Assembly (NCBI GenBank): GCA_012295275.1
Contig: CM022670.1
Location: 35,246,301-35,310,300, forward strand
Source of the DNA: Chrysomallon squamiferum
Taxonomy: Eukaryota > Mollusca > Gastropoda > Neomphalida > Peltospiridae
Reading direction: 5' to 3'
DNA length: 64,000 nucleotides
In this document: positions 1 through 15,785 of the stretch, piece after piece
Numbering within the stretch: the stretch's first letter is position 1
Layout: each line of letters starts with the position of its first letter
Translations under genes and position numbers: made by a program
The notes under the pieces: model-generated
Told to the model about the DNA's origin: nothing
Databases searched by the model: none
Seen by the model: the letters and a program-made list of their open reading frames with translations, nothing else

Positions 1-2071
1 GTCAGTGACTCTGGATCAGTTGAATCGATTAGAGTTATTAATTTTTTAATAATATATGTAATTTTATTACAGAATGTTTTTTAAATTATCAGTAACAACA
101 TTGCTTGTGCAAACATAAACAAACAAACAAAAAAATAAACAGACAGAGAGACAGACAAACAAATAAAAACATAAAACAAACAAATAATAATAAAAATCAT
201 AAACAAAATAAGAATGTTCAAAAAAGGAAAACAAATTGTTAAAGAATTTACAATTTATAATTTAAAATAAATAAATAAATAAATATTTAAAATAAAAACA
301 TTAAACAAATAATATTAAAAATATTAATGCATTACAAAAATTAAAAAAGAAAAAAAAAGAAAAAGAAATACAGAAGGAAAAAAAAAAGATTGCCAAAAAA
401 ATCACACTTTCTAACCACTTAAATGTTTCTAAACACTGAGCACCCAGTATTTCAATCCCTGTTATGTCACACATTGTACATATTTTGAAACATAATCTCC
501 CCGACATACAAATGTTAATAGCTTTTACGCTATTGAATAAAAATCTTAGCTGAATTAGTTACGTCAGATAAATTACCATATAGGATATATCGCTTTAATA
601 AATGACAGTAACTCTGATCAGTAAGGTACAATAATCAATCTTTAAAAAAAAAAAATAATAAGCTGTAAACTGTAGCTTTACAATCTGTCACAGACTGAAC
701 CCTTTGAAACCCAAACTCCTGATTTTAACAGGACTTTCTTCATGAGTGTCTAAGCAGACATCTTGTTTACCATAATTTGTTTGGAAGATGACTGCAATTA
801 TGTACGACTATTGGTCAAAGATGACTATTATTTTTGTGAATCCATAATTCAACTTGAGGCTTGATTCCTGGTTAATCTGAACTGCCCCATTTAAGAAAAT
901 AAGAAAATTCCTGGTGCGTCAAGACAGTTGTGTCGAAGGGTTAATGATAAAAAATATATATATATCCATAAAATATCCAGTGTCATGATTTTTAAAGTCA
1001 GTTGGCATTTCCGAAGACAGCCCACATAATTTTATTTTATTGTCACTGTATATTTTATGTCAGCAACAACTATAATGTTTTTTCAAACTTTTTTTTTTTT
1101 GATTATCTTGAATTAAAAACATTATATGGGGATAAAATGTGAAAATGTTGTGCACTCTATTTTTGAAAAAGGTAATTTTTTATTTCTTCTTGTGTACATT
1201 ATGGATTTGATTCTTATTATTAGGGTATGAAGGTGGAGTGTTTTAACAATGATTTATTTATATCAAGAATTTTTATAATAATAATAATAAATAAATAAAT
1301 AAATTACTTACTTGCTTAATTATTTAATTAGTTAATTAATTTCATAATAATGTAGACTTTCTATTAAAATTGTCTATTCAATACAATGATGCATTTAAAA
1401 ATGTCATTCAGTTACAAATGAACAAATGAACAGTGTGAAAATACAAAAAAACTTTATTATCAACAAAGCTTGGACTCAAGTAAACAGATAAGACAATCTT
1501 TGGACTGTGCAACTCTGTTTCAAGTGTGTTATGTGTTTTTGCCTAGAAACTGATAACACAAAACAAGAGTATATCTCAGGCTGATGGGGTCAGCTGAATA
1601 AAAAAAGTCAAATGTCTCTGTTACATTATATATTATAATAACTCTGTTATGTCATGTCAAGTACTTCTGCTCCTTTGACCTCTGACCTGCTGGCTGTTTT
1701 TGACCCTACATTAAATACAGACCTATTTTTTTTTTTTTTACTTTTTATTTATTTATTTTTTTTTGTTATTTTTGATAAACAGATTTGATTAATTTATGAA
1801 TAATACAGTGAATGTTTAATTAGATATATTTTAACTACACCTGTGCTCTTTGTGTTGTATACCTTGTTTGCTTTTAACTGTTTGGGAACTGGATTCTTAA
1901 ATAATTATTGAATAGTTTGGTAGCTCTGAGAAAACACTTCTGGCAGTCAGTCTGTATTTATACTGATTGAGTTACCTTATTAGAAGTGTTGTTGTTGTTG
2001 TCATCATCCTCATCGTCATCATCATCATGATTATTATCATCATTATTATTATTATCATCATGATTATTATG

Positions 2072-2102
<31 letters not shown>

Positions 2103-2111
2103 TATTACCAT

Positions 2112-2192
<81 letters not shown>

Positions 2193-3044
2193 TCTTACTT
2201 ACATTTTAATAATGTCTTTAAGGAATCTTACAGCATAATGGACATTAACAAATGTATTAATAATGATAATGAGTCAGGCATTTGGAGACTGGAGAGGTTG
2301 CTGTTTGGTGATATGACAGGAAACTCTCTACTGCTCTTCAGTTGTCTGTTGCTATACCAGTGTCTGTTCAAGCAGAAAAGAGATTTTGTACGTGCACTTT
2401 TGCATTAGATAATAAACCACAAACCATAGCCTCTGCTTAACCAGTCATGGCTTACTGGGTTTGGAATGGGATGTTGTCCAAAAGAGGATCTATGAAGGCT
2501 TGATCCTACAACCTATGAGCCTAGACAAATGAGCTAAAGGTCACTGTCTAGAACACACACATTGGTATCTCGTATCAAAAACGTAATAACAAAACTGTAG
2601 ATATCTCCAAGGATCTTAATTAACCTGTTCCAGTTAATGTTTAATCTTTGAAGTTGTTGGCAAATTATTATTATTATTTTTTTTTTTTGGACTAAATGAA
2701 AGAGATTAATCTTGCAGAAATCTAATTGATAACCTATATTCCTGAACAAAACAAAACGTGGTGATGTGTGACAGTAATATTATGTAATTCTGAAGGTCAC
2801 ATTATTTAAGTGTATTTAATAATCAACAAGAAAGAAGTATACTCAGTTTTGCACTGTCTTCTACAAGACTTATTTGTGTAAGGAAAAAATCATATTATAT
2901 AAATTTTATATTAATAGGATTTTTAAAAAACAAAAGGAAGACTGTCAAAGACAAGGTAATAGATTTTATATTATCATTCCATTTGTATTTATTTGTATAT
3001 AGAAGAATGAGATTTTAGTTTATTTTGTTTCATTCTCTCCTGTG

Positions 3045-3104
<60 letters not shown>

Positions 3105-3206
3105 GTTATTGTGATTGTTATTTATATTGTTGCTGTTGTTGTTATTATTAGTTAAATATTTTTCTAAATTGAAACTCAGTTATTACCAATCAATCCTTTT
3201 CTTTTA
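1..3206. other. Non-coding DNA upstream of the first C1orf87 coding exon
   Basis: AT-rich and CpG-poor, with A-rich and AAAT/AAAC low-complexity DNA at 110-390. It holds an (ATC/ATT)n microsatellite at about 2000-2190 and (ATT)n at about 3048-3105. A small group of CpGs near 495-595 could mark a promoter, but this is weak. No exon is supported. Confidence 0.6.
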
Positions 3207-3534
3207 GGTTAAAATACATTGTTATGAAATACATATTGTTTGTAACAGGTAAAAATACATTGTTATGAAATACATATTGTTTGTAACAGGTAAAAACACA
3301 TTGCTATGAAATACATATCATTTGTAACAGGTAAAAATACATTGCTATGAAATACATATTGTTTGTAACAGGTAAAAATACATTGCTATGAAATACATAT
3401 TGTTTGTAACAGGTAAAAATACATTGCTATGAAATACATATCGTTTGTAACAGGTAAAAATACATTGCTATGAAATACATATTGTTTGTAACAGGTAAAA
3501 ACACATTGTTCTGAAATACATATTGTTTGTAACA
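3207..3534. repeat. 41-bp minisatellite, 8 copies, next to a C1orf87 exon
   Basis: Eight units of 41 bp (3207, 3248, 3289, 3330, 3371, 3412, 3453, 3494) contain tacattgctatgaaatacat and end in tttgtaacagg. Each junction reads aaCAG|GTAAAA, so acceptor-like and donor-like signals are abutted. The array stops 34 bp before the exon at 3569. Confidence 0.92.
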
Positions 3535-3592
3535 GGTAAAATGAATTATTATTTTTACTTTGTTGCAGAGTGAAAGGGCGGAGTTCCCTTTC

Positions 3593-4828
3593 ATGAAACC
3601 AGGATACAACAGCACAGTCCAGCACGCTCCCTTCGGGAATGATTATTCAATAACATTCGAAGAAAAAATAATCGGTGGAAACTTGACAAAAGTTGTGAAA
3701 AGACAACCAATTGAGTAAGTCTGTTTTTAATTATTTTTTTTTCATATTAAATCCTAAATTTTAATTTTTCTGAGTTTTTGTTTTACGTAACTTAGGGTGT
3801 TAACATGTGAATTTAATTTTTATTTTCTTTGTTATTTCTGAAATAATTAATGCTAAGGTTTGTTTGTTTAGTATGTATTTTTTATGTTGTAAAAATCCTC
3901 TTTGAAATAGGCTGTAGATAGGCAGGCCAATCAAAAGACACTGAGAAGGATTAAACCAAAGTACTTTACAAAATACTTTAACCCACCTTAGGATATTAAT
4001 ATTAAAATCCTGCCCTATTTCATTATATTTATTTGAAGAAAAAATAAAAAATAAAAATTTCTACACTTTATTATTTTTCTCCCTTTGGCCAAGACAGTTG
4101 ACTGAAAGCTAATGCAACTATTACATCATTTTTTGCTTAACAAAATAATCTTTAATCCTTAATCCTGTAAATGCACGGCTTAATCAAGTTTACTGTTAAG
4201 TAAATCCCAAACATTTAGCACTGGTACAAGTGTCTGTTTAGTAAACTGATCACACAAATGTTCACAAACATGTCTGCTGAAGATGGCTGATGATATTTTG
4301 TGCAGATGAAAAGATAGAAGTGATTTTTTAAATAACTGTTTAATGGAGCAAAGTAGAATAAATAAAAATTAAGTTAAAGATAATGACAGACAGAAAAGAA
4401 ATGCAGGAGAAAGAGAAAAAGAGAGAGAGAGAGAGAGAGAGTGTAAGAGAAAGATAGAGAGATAGGGGTAGGGCAGCAAGAGATGAAGATAAAGACAGAA
4501 AGTGAGAGAGAGATAGGGAAAGGGAACAAGAAAGATAAAGAGACAGATACAGAAAGAATCAGAAAGAAAAGAGGGAAAGAAAGAAAGAAAGAGGAAGAAG
4601 AGGAGGAGAGAGAGAGAAAGAAAGAAAAACAGAGAAATGTCAGACAAATATATAAATAATGATTATCATTTTTTTTTTTGTACAGTAATCTTTACTGACA
4701 ATAAATAACTTTGAAAGTGATATAACAGGCTTATAACAATGCCTTAAGAGTGTTTTATTTAGTGAAATGCCTGCATTTCCAAGTTGCTGTGCCTTTATTT
4801 ATATTTATTATTACCTAAAAATCTTTTA

Positions 4829-4884
<56 letters not shown>

Positions 4885-7470
4885 TAATGATGATGATAAT
4901 TATAATAATCATTACAAAGATGATAATAATAATAATCATTATAAAAATGATAATGATGATGATGATGATGATGATAATAATAATAATAATAATAATATAT
5001 AAATAACAGCTGCAAGAAATTCATCTAGTGATTTAAAAATACTATTATTCATATACAAACATAAAATCATATATATTGTAGAGATTGCACAGACTGTGCA
5101 AATAATCTAACATAAACCACTATATATGTAATCATAAACGTGCCCAAAATGATTAGATTATAAATCATTTGAAAATGTATTGCATGACTGATAGCAAATT
5201 AATTCACTTACGAAACATATCCAGTGAGTGTAAATTTGTGGCATTCAAAATAATCCATCTTGCTGAGTGTATTTTTTTTATTTATGTTGTTGGGGTTTTT
5301 ATTGTTTTTTTTTTTACAAACATAAAATTGCAAACCTGCATCTATTAATCAATGTCTGTGAGTACTGGTGAACTTCAGGCAGTATTATCTGCCATTTTCA
5401 TAGTTTGTCAATTAAAGTGATTGATTGGTTTTTGAAGAAAACAGCCATTAGTTACCTGACAACCAACTTAACCGCCATTTTATCACTGATAAACTAGACA
5501 CCTTGCAGTCTGGCCATGTCGTACAGGAGTGACTGTTTGTCATTAACCAGTTTTTAAAACAAAAATGGCATCAACAGCTTTTTATTGGACTCCAATTGAG
5601 TCTATTCTGATCTGGAAAAGCTGTTAATGAAGTGGTTTAATTTCTGAGAATATCATAATGCTTTTGTTTATTATAAAGTTTTATAATAATAAAAAATAAA
5701 TCTGTATTCCTCTTCTTTCTACACATTTGGTTATTTCCCAATCCAACCAGAACCCTAATAATATTTCATGAAAAGCAATGGTTCATATTTCCCTGACTAC
5801 AGAAACATACACATCTAACAGATCACTTGCTGTATTCTATATCAGATCATTACTGTCTAATATAAAAAGGTCTGTTAATACTGTTGAACAAATATTTTTT
5901 CATTTATTCATTTCTATAACTGCAACAACTACAGCTACTGCTACCACTAATAATAACTTTATTTTTTACAACTATGACATAATCAACTGGTTTGGAGTCC
6001 CTGTTAAAAAGTAATCATAATCTTCATTCCATGCATACATTTTTAAATCTTTTTCCTAATGAAATATCAATATTTGTTTATTGACTGTTTGATAAGCTGC
6101 TTCCTTTGTTTTCTTTGTTTACACTGCCAAGGGACATTGTGTACATATTTTCTTAATATAAATACATTTAAAGAGCTTCACCTTTCCAAATGGAAATTCA
6201 CAAACATGTTACTTAATCAGATATTTTTCTGCAAATATTAACTTGGTCTACGATTCAGTTGTTGTTGTTGTTTAAGGAAACTGTTGTAATTTGGGTTGAG
6301 ATGCCTTACTTTAAAGTGTAGCATTTGTGAAAAATAGCCTAAATATGTTTTGTATTTATTATAATTACTGTGTTATTTGTTACTCCTAACATGTTATGAC
6401 TTGAGTAGCACTGAAGCAGCAGCCATTTTTTTTTGTCCTTATGATGTCACATCGTGCATTATTGTTGTTCAAGTTCTTATTAAATTTTCTTCTTCTTCTT
6501 CTTCTTATTATTATTATTATATTATTATTACATGTATAATTATAATTCATAAGATTTTGTTTTTTAAAATAATTATTTTATTTTACTTGAACTTTTTATC
6601 CTTTTAATTATAATTGTAACAAGAAAGCATTATTTTAATGCTTTTTATTATTACTACCTCTCAGAAATATAACTGTTTTAAAATTTAGTATTTTCAATGT
6701 GTTCTGTAACTGACTGAATAATGTCTTATCCTATTTCATGTGTATCTATATCTGCATTATTTTTTAATGTGGATCATTTTATATTAATTTTTTAATAATT
6801 ACACTGAATTGCAAAAATAAAAAAATAAAAATATATAACAAGGCATTGTCCACTAAGGTTTGGAAACCTGTACTGTAGATCAAATGTCAGTAATCACGTT
6901 TGACAACCATCACTAATGAAATAACAAGCTAAAAATGCCAGTAAGTAATCATATGAATGCCTCAGTGCATTTTTTTCATTATCATTTCAGAAAATTTGAT
7001 CTCCTGTATCTTTCACTTAATACCATTTCCCATTAGCTTCTCACAACACCAATTTTGATTAATATCATTGTATTTCCACAGCATGCTAAAAAAAATTAAC
7101 CATTCTACTTGTCTACAGACTGAGAAGAAATTATAAAATTATATTTCTCATTTCCTAATCAAATGAAGGTTATGATAAGGAACAGTGACTATAGATAAAA
7201 TATAAATAGAATGTATTTTTGAAATGTTTTCGTATCAGCTGTTAAAACACAAGCTATGCTGTTGCCAGGCAACACAGGACTTTAATAGGACACTGATCTG
7301 TTTGAAGAGTAACAGTATTAAAATAATACTGTAATAAATGACTAATTTTTATCTCTGATTAGAGTACAGGCAAAATGTCTTGTCCTGTGAGATTTTGTTA
7401 ACCAGTCATATGAAGTAGAATCACATCCTGGTGAAAAACTTCAGATAATAAATATATGATGCACATGATA

Positions 7471-7508
<38 letters not shown>

Positions 7509-10500
7509 CTACTACTACTACTACCACCACCATTATCTTTATTATATTTCCTTCTGAAACCATAAAAATATGTTTATATATATACAGTATTTTTTAAATG
7601 TAGTCACTTACAGTGATTCCATTTTTAAAAATACAGTATATATCAACATATGTTTAGTGTGTGAATGGTGCAGTTTCATTCTGTGCAATCTTTATGCAAA
7701 ATGTTCAGTTTTAACAAAACTAATGTACAGTTTTAATACAAGAAAATGACAATAATTAGAGGGTCAATAATTGAGCAGATGGCAATTTGGATGACAAATG
7801 CTGTTACTTCCACTGTTACCAGTAAAACGTAGAGGTAGTATATAAAGGGTGAATCATTGGGGTTTTTTCTTCTCCATTTTTTCCACTCTTTAATACTGTA
7901 ATAAAATACAGGTTTGAATCTCAGTGTAAAACATTAACTGGTGCTAAAGTAAAGTAATTTCTTTGTTTCGAAAGGAGTTTTGAAAAGGTTTTGAAGAACA
8001 ATTTTTCTAGAATATTTAAAAAAAAAACAGAACAGAAAATAACAATACTTTTATTTGTTGAGGAAAATAAATCAAATGAAATAAAAGTTAAAAAATAATT
8101 TTTTTAAAGTAATTTCATGAAAAAGACAACTAATAAATTTAATGTTTTATGTTAAAGTGTTATAGTCATTTTATGTTTTGGAAAAACTAAAATGTATTTT
8201 TATTTGGGAACTAACTGATCAATCTTTTATACCCCACCATTTTCAGGTGGTGAATATTTTTTATTTGTTCCAAAATGAGATATCTCTATGTGTATTTTAT
8301 TTTTAATAAATATATTAAATATCAGTACAGAAAAACTTTTAAACATTGGAATTTATTAAAGAAATATAATTTAAAATATATTAGCTTTCAAAAAAACAAA
8401 TACTATTAACATGAGGGATGCTACAGGGTTTTTATAATAAGCACAGAAATCAATATTATTTGTATAAAATGTCAAGTATTTTTGTTTAATGAGGTATGCT
8501 GGCTATGGCCTTACAAGAACTTTTCATTATGCCACTTAGAAAACGGGAAAGAAAAGGAATATCTTCTTAATGGCACTGTGGATAGTTTTTTTTGAGAATC
8601 ACTTGACATATTTTGATTAATATCTAAACATTAACTGAAAAAACTATTTAAATAAAATTCTGGTCACTGGGATAATGTTATGTACAAGAACTACTTGAAG
8701 CAAGTTTTGTTGGGGTTGGTATTATAAGTAATTATTACTCAAAAAAATGCAACCATGTCCTACATTACGACTAAGGAGCAATGGTTAGAACTAGAAATAA
8801 TACAGCTCTGTTAATAATAAATGGAAATAAATTATTAATTGATTGCAGATTTGCTGGTATAAGCCATAATAATGGAATGATAACAGCAGAATTAGGTTAA
8901 GTTTCACAGATACACACATTAGTATTCGTGTCAGAGATGGAAAGTCTCTGATCTTTGGCTTATTGTCAATGCCTGGGTTCATACAGCCCAGTTAGCCAAA
9001 ACATGAAACACACTTTACAGCTGGCCATGAATGCAAATGTGTTAATAAAGTCGGCTGTCACAGTGAAAATGCCTGATCAAATTATCTGCTTGAAGTCAGA
9101 CACAGAAATGACAGCATGTTAAATATCTTTCTTGTTAACAAAAGGTTCTGAATAAATGCAAGGCCAGTTTAAAAAAAAAAAAAGACTTGTCCAGTCTTGT
9201 TAGTTATGCACAAAAGATGGTTTGACAGTCTCGTAGTTTTGAATATGATTTGTTTGTTTGCTTTATACTTTTCTTTTTGTTGGATCCTCTTCAGCCTTTG
9301 AATTGAACGTAATAGATGAATACATTTCTATTTTATGGGATTTTGTGCTTTTGTTCCCTTGTTAGAATATTACAGACTCAAAACAGAACAGAAATAGCAT
9401 AAGAATTTAAAAAATTAAAATGTGAACTGTCATGACATCAATCCAAGTGCTTCAAGTAGTTATAAAGTAGTTTTTTTTGTTGTTTTTAGCAGTTATTGTG
9501 AGTTTTTTTTTTTTTTTTTTTAAATGTTTTTAGAATGAAAAAGAAATAAATTATTTGTCATGCTTCATGTTTTGTTGGACAAGCACTGAAATAGTTATTT
9601 ATATGTTTAAACAATGATACATAGAAATAATGTTGCTTGTTTTTAATTTTTTTTTTTTGTAAGTTTCATTTAGCAATAGTTTTGATCTCACTAATTTTCA
9701 TTAGTGAATATTATAATTAGAAAAGAACTGACATATAAAAGGTATTTTATTTCACTGACACAAATTTTGAATAAAAACTTTTATTCATAAAAACAGGAGA
9801 AACAAAATAAAAGAAAGAAAATAACAACAATAATATCAACAAAATAAACATTAATAATACCAATGATAATATCAGCAGAAACAGCAATAGCAATGACAAC
9901 AAGAACAAAAACTGTTACTTCATCAGAATTTTAATTAAAGTAGTGACATTTAAAACTTCATTTAATGCAGATTTTTTTTTTAATGTAATAATTTAAAAAA
10001 AATTTTTTATTGAACTCGATCACGTGACTAGAAATATTAATTACTGTAAAGCTTTTGAGTGGTTTTATTATGAAACATAATATCTTACTTCATTTATTTA
10101 TTTTTTAAATAGTATGGAACACTGAAATTATGATCATGACTGTTATCATCATCATCAATATCATCATCAATATTATTATTATTATTATTATTATTTTATG
10201 GAAAAATTATATTATTGTCATTATTATTAATTTCAACATTATTTTTATGTATTTTTCAGATTAGGGTTAAATTACCTCTGTTTCATTGTGATTTCTAATC
10301 ATTAATTTTATGATAATTAATCAGTTTTAAATTATGTACTTACTACTACTACTATTACCACTGCTGCTTCTCATGTTGCTGTAGTACTGTTATCACTACT
10401 CCAGCTCCTAAGTCAATACTACAATTGTTACTACTAATATTTTATGATAAGCTATCAATTGTAAATTATACATACTACTAATACCACTATTGCTTCTGCT

Positions 10501-13500
10501 CTACTACTCTACTATTACTACCACTACTACTATTACCATTGCTACTAAACAACTACTACTATTACTTCTGCTACTACTACTACTACCACTACTATTGCCA
10601 TTACTACTTGAGAACTACTACTATTACTTCAGCTGCTATTATTATTATTTTTTTTTTTGCTCTTCAGTACAAGTGAAAGAAGTCCACGCAATCTACCAAG
10701 ACTTGAAACATTTCAGCCTCTCACAGACAAACCAAACGAGATCAACCCTGATGTAATAAGAAGTTACCTTGTTGCCAATCAAGCACAGGTTTGTTTTTTC
10801 ACAGATTCTTGTGTTCACAAGACTTAATGGAATAATCAGGCATTTGTGAGACTTATATTGTATTAAAGAAATGAATTTCTGAGAAACCAATACATGATGA
10901 CTGCATTAAAAACCTAATAATGGAGGCAGCCATTTTGTGACATTATGGCAGATTACTCAAAGTAAAGTTCATTCAAAATCCTGTCTGTATAATAAAACTA
11001 ATATACATTACCAGTACAACAACAGTAATAAAAAGTTTGTTTTTTGGCATTCCTCCATGATCAAAGTAATATTGACATACTGTAGAAATAACTTATACAA
11101 ATTTAAGAGATGAATCCAGCAATAGTAATACTGATTATGCCACATTTTGCATCTTGTGGTTTCTGGCTAACAAGTAATATTTATTTTCAGGATTTATCGA
11201 TAACTCAAGCGACTGGTAAGCCTACCCTTCTGGCATCAAAACGACCAGATTCAAAGGATTTGGCACACAGATATTCTGTTCTTCAACCAATTGAACAAAA
11301 CCGCACCAAAAACAAAACCTCTACAGTGTTCGAACCAGAGCCTGGTGTCATGCAGAAAACTCAGTTAAATGAAAACCGATCAGTGGATCAGTACAAAGAC
11401 ACGAATGCTCAGACTTCGTATGAACCTGAAAAGTACTATCCTGCAAATGCAAGTCCGAGGAATGTTCCTCTCTGGTCAAGGAATGGTGCAGTTGTCCAGC
11501 GACCTCAGGAGTCTTTTACCAAGAGAGTTCTGGAAGATGATCTGAGGTATAATAATCCTGGTGATTCGTATTTACCTCATCATCCTGTGACTTATTCTCC
11601 CGAGGAAGAAGTGAGGATTCTGCAGCAGATAGGAGGTGAGCTGAGAGGAGTAACCATGGATCAGCTGAAGCAAGCGTACCTCATCATGACCGAACGGGAC
11701 AAAGCACTGACAGGCTGGTGTGACTTCAGACATATTGAATATTCTCTGTCATCTTCCAGAGTAAGTAGAAACAGATTGTCTTTTTATTTATCTGGTCAAA
11801 ACAGAATCAGATTTTTCTTAACATAACAAGAAAAAAAAAAAGTGAAGGGAAAACAATTTTTTATATTATCAGATTTTTCTTATTATTTACATCTTCAGTT
11901 TTTGTATTAATGATTTAGTCTATATAAAATTTATTGGGGTAAAATGACTAGTATAAATTAATTAATACATTTATTTAGATATTCAAGTGACAAAACCCCC
12001 AAGAATGCTGGAAATTTAAAACTGTATGTCTGTATTGCATTTGTTAACAAAATAATAATTAATTTTTTAATTTCTTTGTTTGTATATTTTTATTTATTTA
12101 TTTGGGTTTTTTGGTTTGTTTTTACTCCTTCCTTATATCTATATTTATATATTTTCTTGTTTTTAGATTGATCTGCCCCCAGAACTGCTTCGTATTTCAG
12201 CCTCGCAGTTTGTTTCTAGTGATGATCCTCAGCAAGTGAACTACGAAAAGTTACTCTCATTTATTGGAACTGCCATTAAACAGACATCTGAAGAGAGGTA
12301 AGAGAAAAATATAACACATGGAGGCACTTTAATATAATATTTAAAGTTTTTTTTATAGCATACAGAAAATCATTGGCATAATTATATGGATTCTTTGGTT
12401 AAGAAGGGCAGATGGATTGATTTGCTCAACATGCTAAGCAGATAAAGACAAATTACAATTTCTTCTCTTCTTTGGCACACATTTTGTACAGTGTTTTGCC
12501 CACATTTGGGATGGCAGGTGTCCTCTATGTTCTCTTGAGTCATATGCCCATTTAGAAGTTCCTGTAACTAGCCAAACTTCCTGAAAAATACTCTGCAAAA
12601 GATTTTTTATTATATATATATATATATATATCTTTTTTATTGTTGTAGTCATTTGTTTTTTGTTTGTTTTTGTTTTTTTGAAAATCATGATACTAATTAA
12701 ATGCAGAAAACAATTGACACATTTTTTTTAAGACACTTCTTTATACTTTTTTCCTCAAATGATTAGAGAAGAAAAAATTGAAATGCCATTTAAACTTGGC
12801 ATAACGTAACAGATGAAGTAAATTAATAAACAAAATTTGTTTTACCCCACAATTCTGAAAAAAACACTCCCCAAAGCTGTGAAATTTGATACCATAGGTG
12901 TGACACATAGCAGAAAGGGAAATAACTCTGGGTGATTCCACATTAGGAAACCAATTTGCAGATTCTGACCAAAGGTATTTTATTGTTTTCTGAAGTTACA
13001 GAACAAAGGGGTCTACCATGAAAAAAGTATTTTAAGTACATGTATGAAGTTGGATGGTTCAGATTCCACACACATAGAGCATTATGGGATGAAGAATTCC
13101 ACTGTCCTATGTCACAATTTTGAAAACCAAACAAATCTTTTGTTATAAACATTTAAATAAACACATAAAATGATACTATTTTATTGAATGCCTGAATGTT
13201 ATTGATATAAACAATCTGCAGTCCATATCAATACTTATACCTAATTCAGTATTGAAATATTTTGAAAAGGTATAGTGATAAAACAAATTTAAAATGTCAG
13301 CCTAGGGAAAAGTGAATTGTATGATGTTTAAAAGCACCAGATTTTGTATTTAGATATTTTATGGATGTTTCTTAATTATATGATTACTGTTTCTATTTGT
13401 ATAAGCACTTACTTGTGAGTTTTATTCATTAGTAATATCAAAGAAAATAAGACATTAATCAAGTTAATATATATTTTTTTCTTTTATTCTAACATAATGG

Positions 13501-13735
13501 CAAAAAGAAAAGAAACTCAGTAAATGAAATAATAAAACTTTCTTGAAAATAAACACAAATATTAATTAATATTTACATTATATTAATCTTTTTGTTTATA
13601 TTTCTGGAATGTTTGTTTTTTGTTAATGTATTTAGAATTTTTAATGAAGTGATCACTTAAAAGAGAGGATGGATAGCTACAATCTGTTGCATTGTCAATA
13701 AAGAACTAAAATTTAATATTTTTGTTTTATTTAGA

Positions 13736-13772
<37 letters not shown>

Positions 13773-13899
13773 GTTACTACTAATAATAAAAAGAATAAAT
13801 AATAAACATCCTCTTTAAATGATCATTTTAAACAGATTCTAATAAATGGTACTAACCTTATACTAAGTTAGAGTTAGTTCTTTATTTTTACCCACTAAC

Positions 13900-13968
<69 letters not shown>

Positions 13969-15747
13969 ATTCATTGATTATTGATTCTCAGTAGCAGTGC
14001 TTAAGCTACTAGTTTTAGTGGCAGCTCTCTTATTCAGTGCTAACGTTCTACTGTGCTGAACGTCATATAGTTCATGTTAGATTAATTGTATGGCCTAGAC
14101 TGATCCATCTAAACAAATCTAATAATAATTTTTAAAAAAAAGGATAATAATTATAGGTAATTCAAATTTGTAACATTACTGGAAATGACTTAAAACTGAA
14201 TCATTTTTTCCTGCTGCCTTTAAATCTGTATTCATTATTATTATTATTCTTTTTCTTCTTCTTCTTATTATTAAATGAATAATTGTTTAATAACATCTCA
14301 ACATATTTTAATATTACTAGCTGTCAAACATTCACTGGGGTTTGGGTTTTTGTGTACTAATGATATCACAGAGTAAAGCTGCTGCCACCATTTCATGAGC
14401 TACTGTTTCTGATTAGCAGCAAAATGTCATACCTTCTCATAGACAGGAAAACAGTATCACAGTTTTTGATTAATCAGTCACTGGTGGAATGAGAATGAGT
14501 TAAGAAGATACCTAAATTACAGTTGATTCCAGTGTATTTATTCAGATAATTTAATTACTTTTCGCTCAAAAAAGATTTTATAATCCTCTGTATATTGGCA
14601 CATTTAAAATAGAAGCTTTAAATTTTAAAAATTAAGTATGTTTAATATTCTAACACCATATTATAAAAAAATTTAACAGTAGACTAAACTTACTTGTACA
14701 TTTTTTGTTATCTCAAATATTTCCTACACATATTAAATATTTTTGTGTCATTACAATAAGATAAACAATAATAATTATCATCAGAAACTGGTGATCATCC
14801 TTCACATTGATTAACTGTCAAGTTAGTTGAATTTTTATGATCAGAGATGCAGCTGTTAAATGCATGAAAAACTGTCAGCATTATCCCAGATATAAAATGT
14901 ATAATAATTAAATAAAGTTTTATTGATTATTTTGTTTTTTGAAATATTCTAACAGCTAAGAAAAAAAAAAAAAAAATTATAATTAATAAATCAAAACAAA
15001 AGGAAAAAAAGAAAAACAATCCACTAACAAAATATGCATAATTTAAAATCAGAAAAAAGAAAAAGAACAACATTAAACTAAGGCTTTACATTTTGAGATG
15101 AAAAATTGTAATTAACTTAAACAATTTATATAGCTAAAACCTTAATTATATAGCCCCATTATATCTTTTTTCTTTTTTTCATTCTGCTTTCTTAGTGTAG
15201 AGCAGTGACCTAACAAAAACATTTAAATAAAACATTTAAATGATCAAAAGTGACAGATTCATTTAACACCTTCAGCAGAACATAAATTAACATAATTTTT
15301 TATTCTATATGAAAAAATAATTGCTGTAGATGACTTTTTAGATGTACATATTATAAAATTATGTAAATGTAAAGGAATAAAATGGCTGGATATTTTATTG
15401 AGCAGTTGGCCATTGGCACTGTACAGTCCTAGAGATTATCATGGTAGACCGCAATACTTCCAGACAGACAGCCAACAAATTGTCCTGTAAGTAAAAAATG
15501 AATATAAAAATAAATACAAATAATAAAAATAAAGAAACAAACACAAAGAATAATAAAAATAATGGCATGTTTAATCATTTATAACTAAGAAGATAGGTTT
15601 CACAAACAGAAAGAAAATAAAAAAAAATGTCAAATACCAGAGGCTGTATTTTGGACATAGAGTAAGGTTTATAAATCTTACCACATACTGCCTACTTGCA
15701 CTTAGAAAGATGATTTTTGTTTTTATTATTATTAATATTATTATTTC

Positions 15748-15785
<38 letters not shown>

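Noticed and set aside
3386-3625. Minus-strand ORFs over the first C1orf87 exon and minisatellite
   Set aside because: Shadow of the 41-bp repeat and of the real plus-strand exon.
12430-13160. Less AT-rich patch in a C1orf87 intron, possibly an old transposon
   Set aside because: No terminal repeats, target duplication or recognisable protein could be found by eye.
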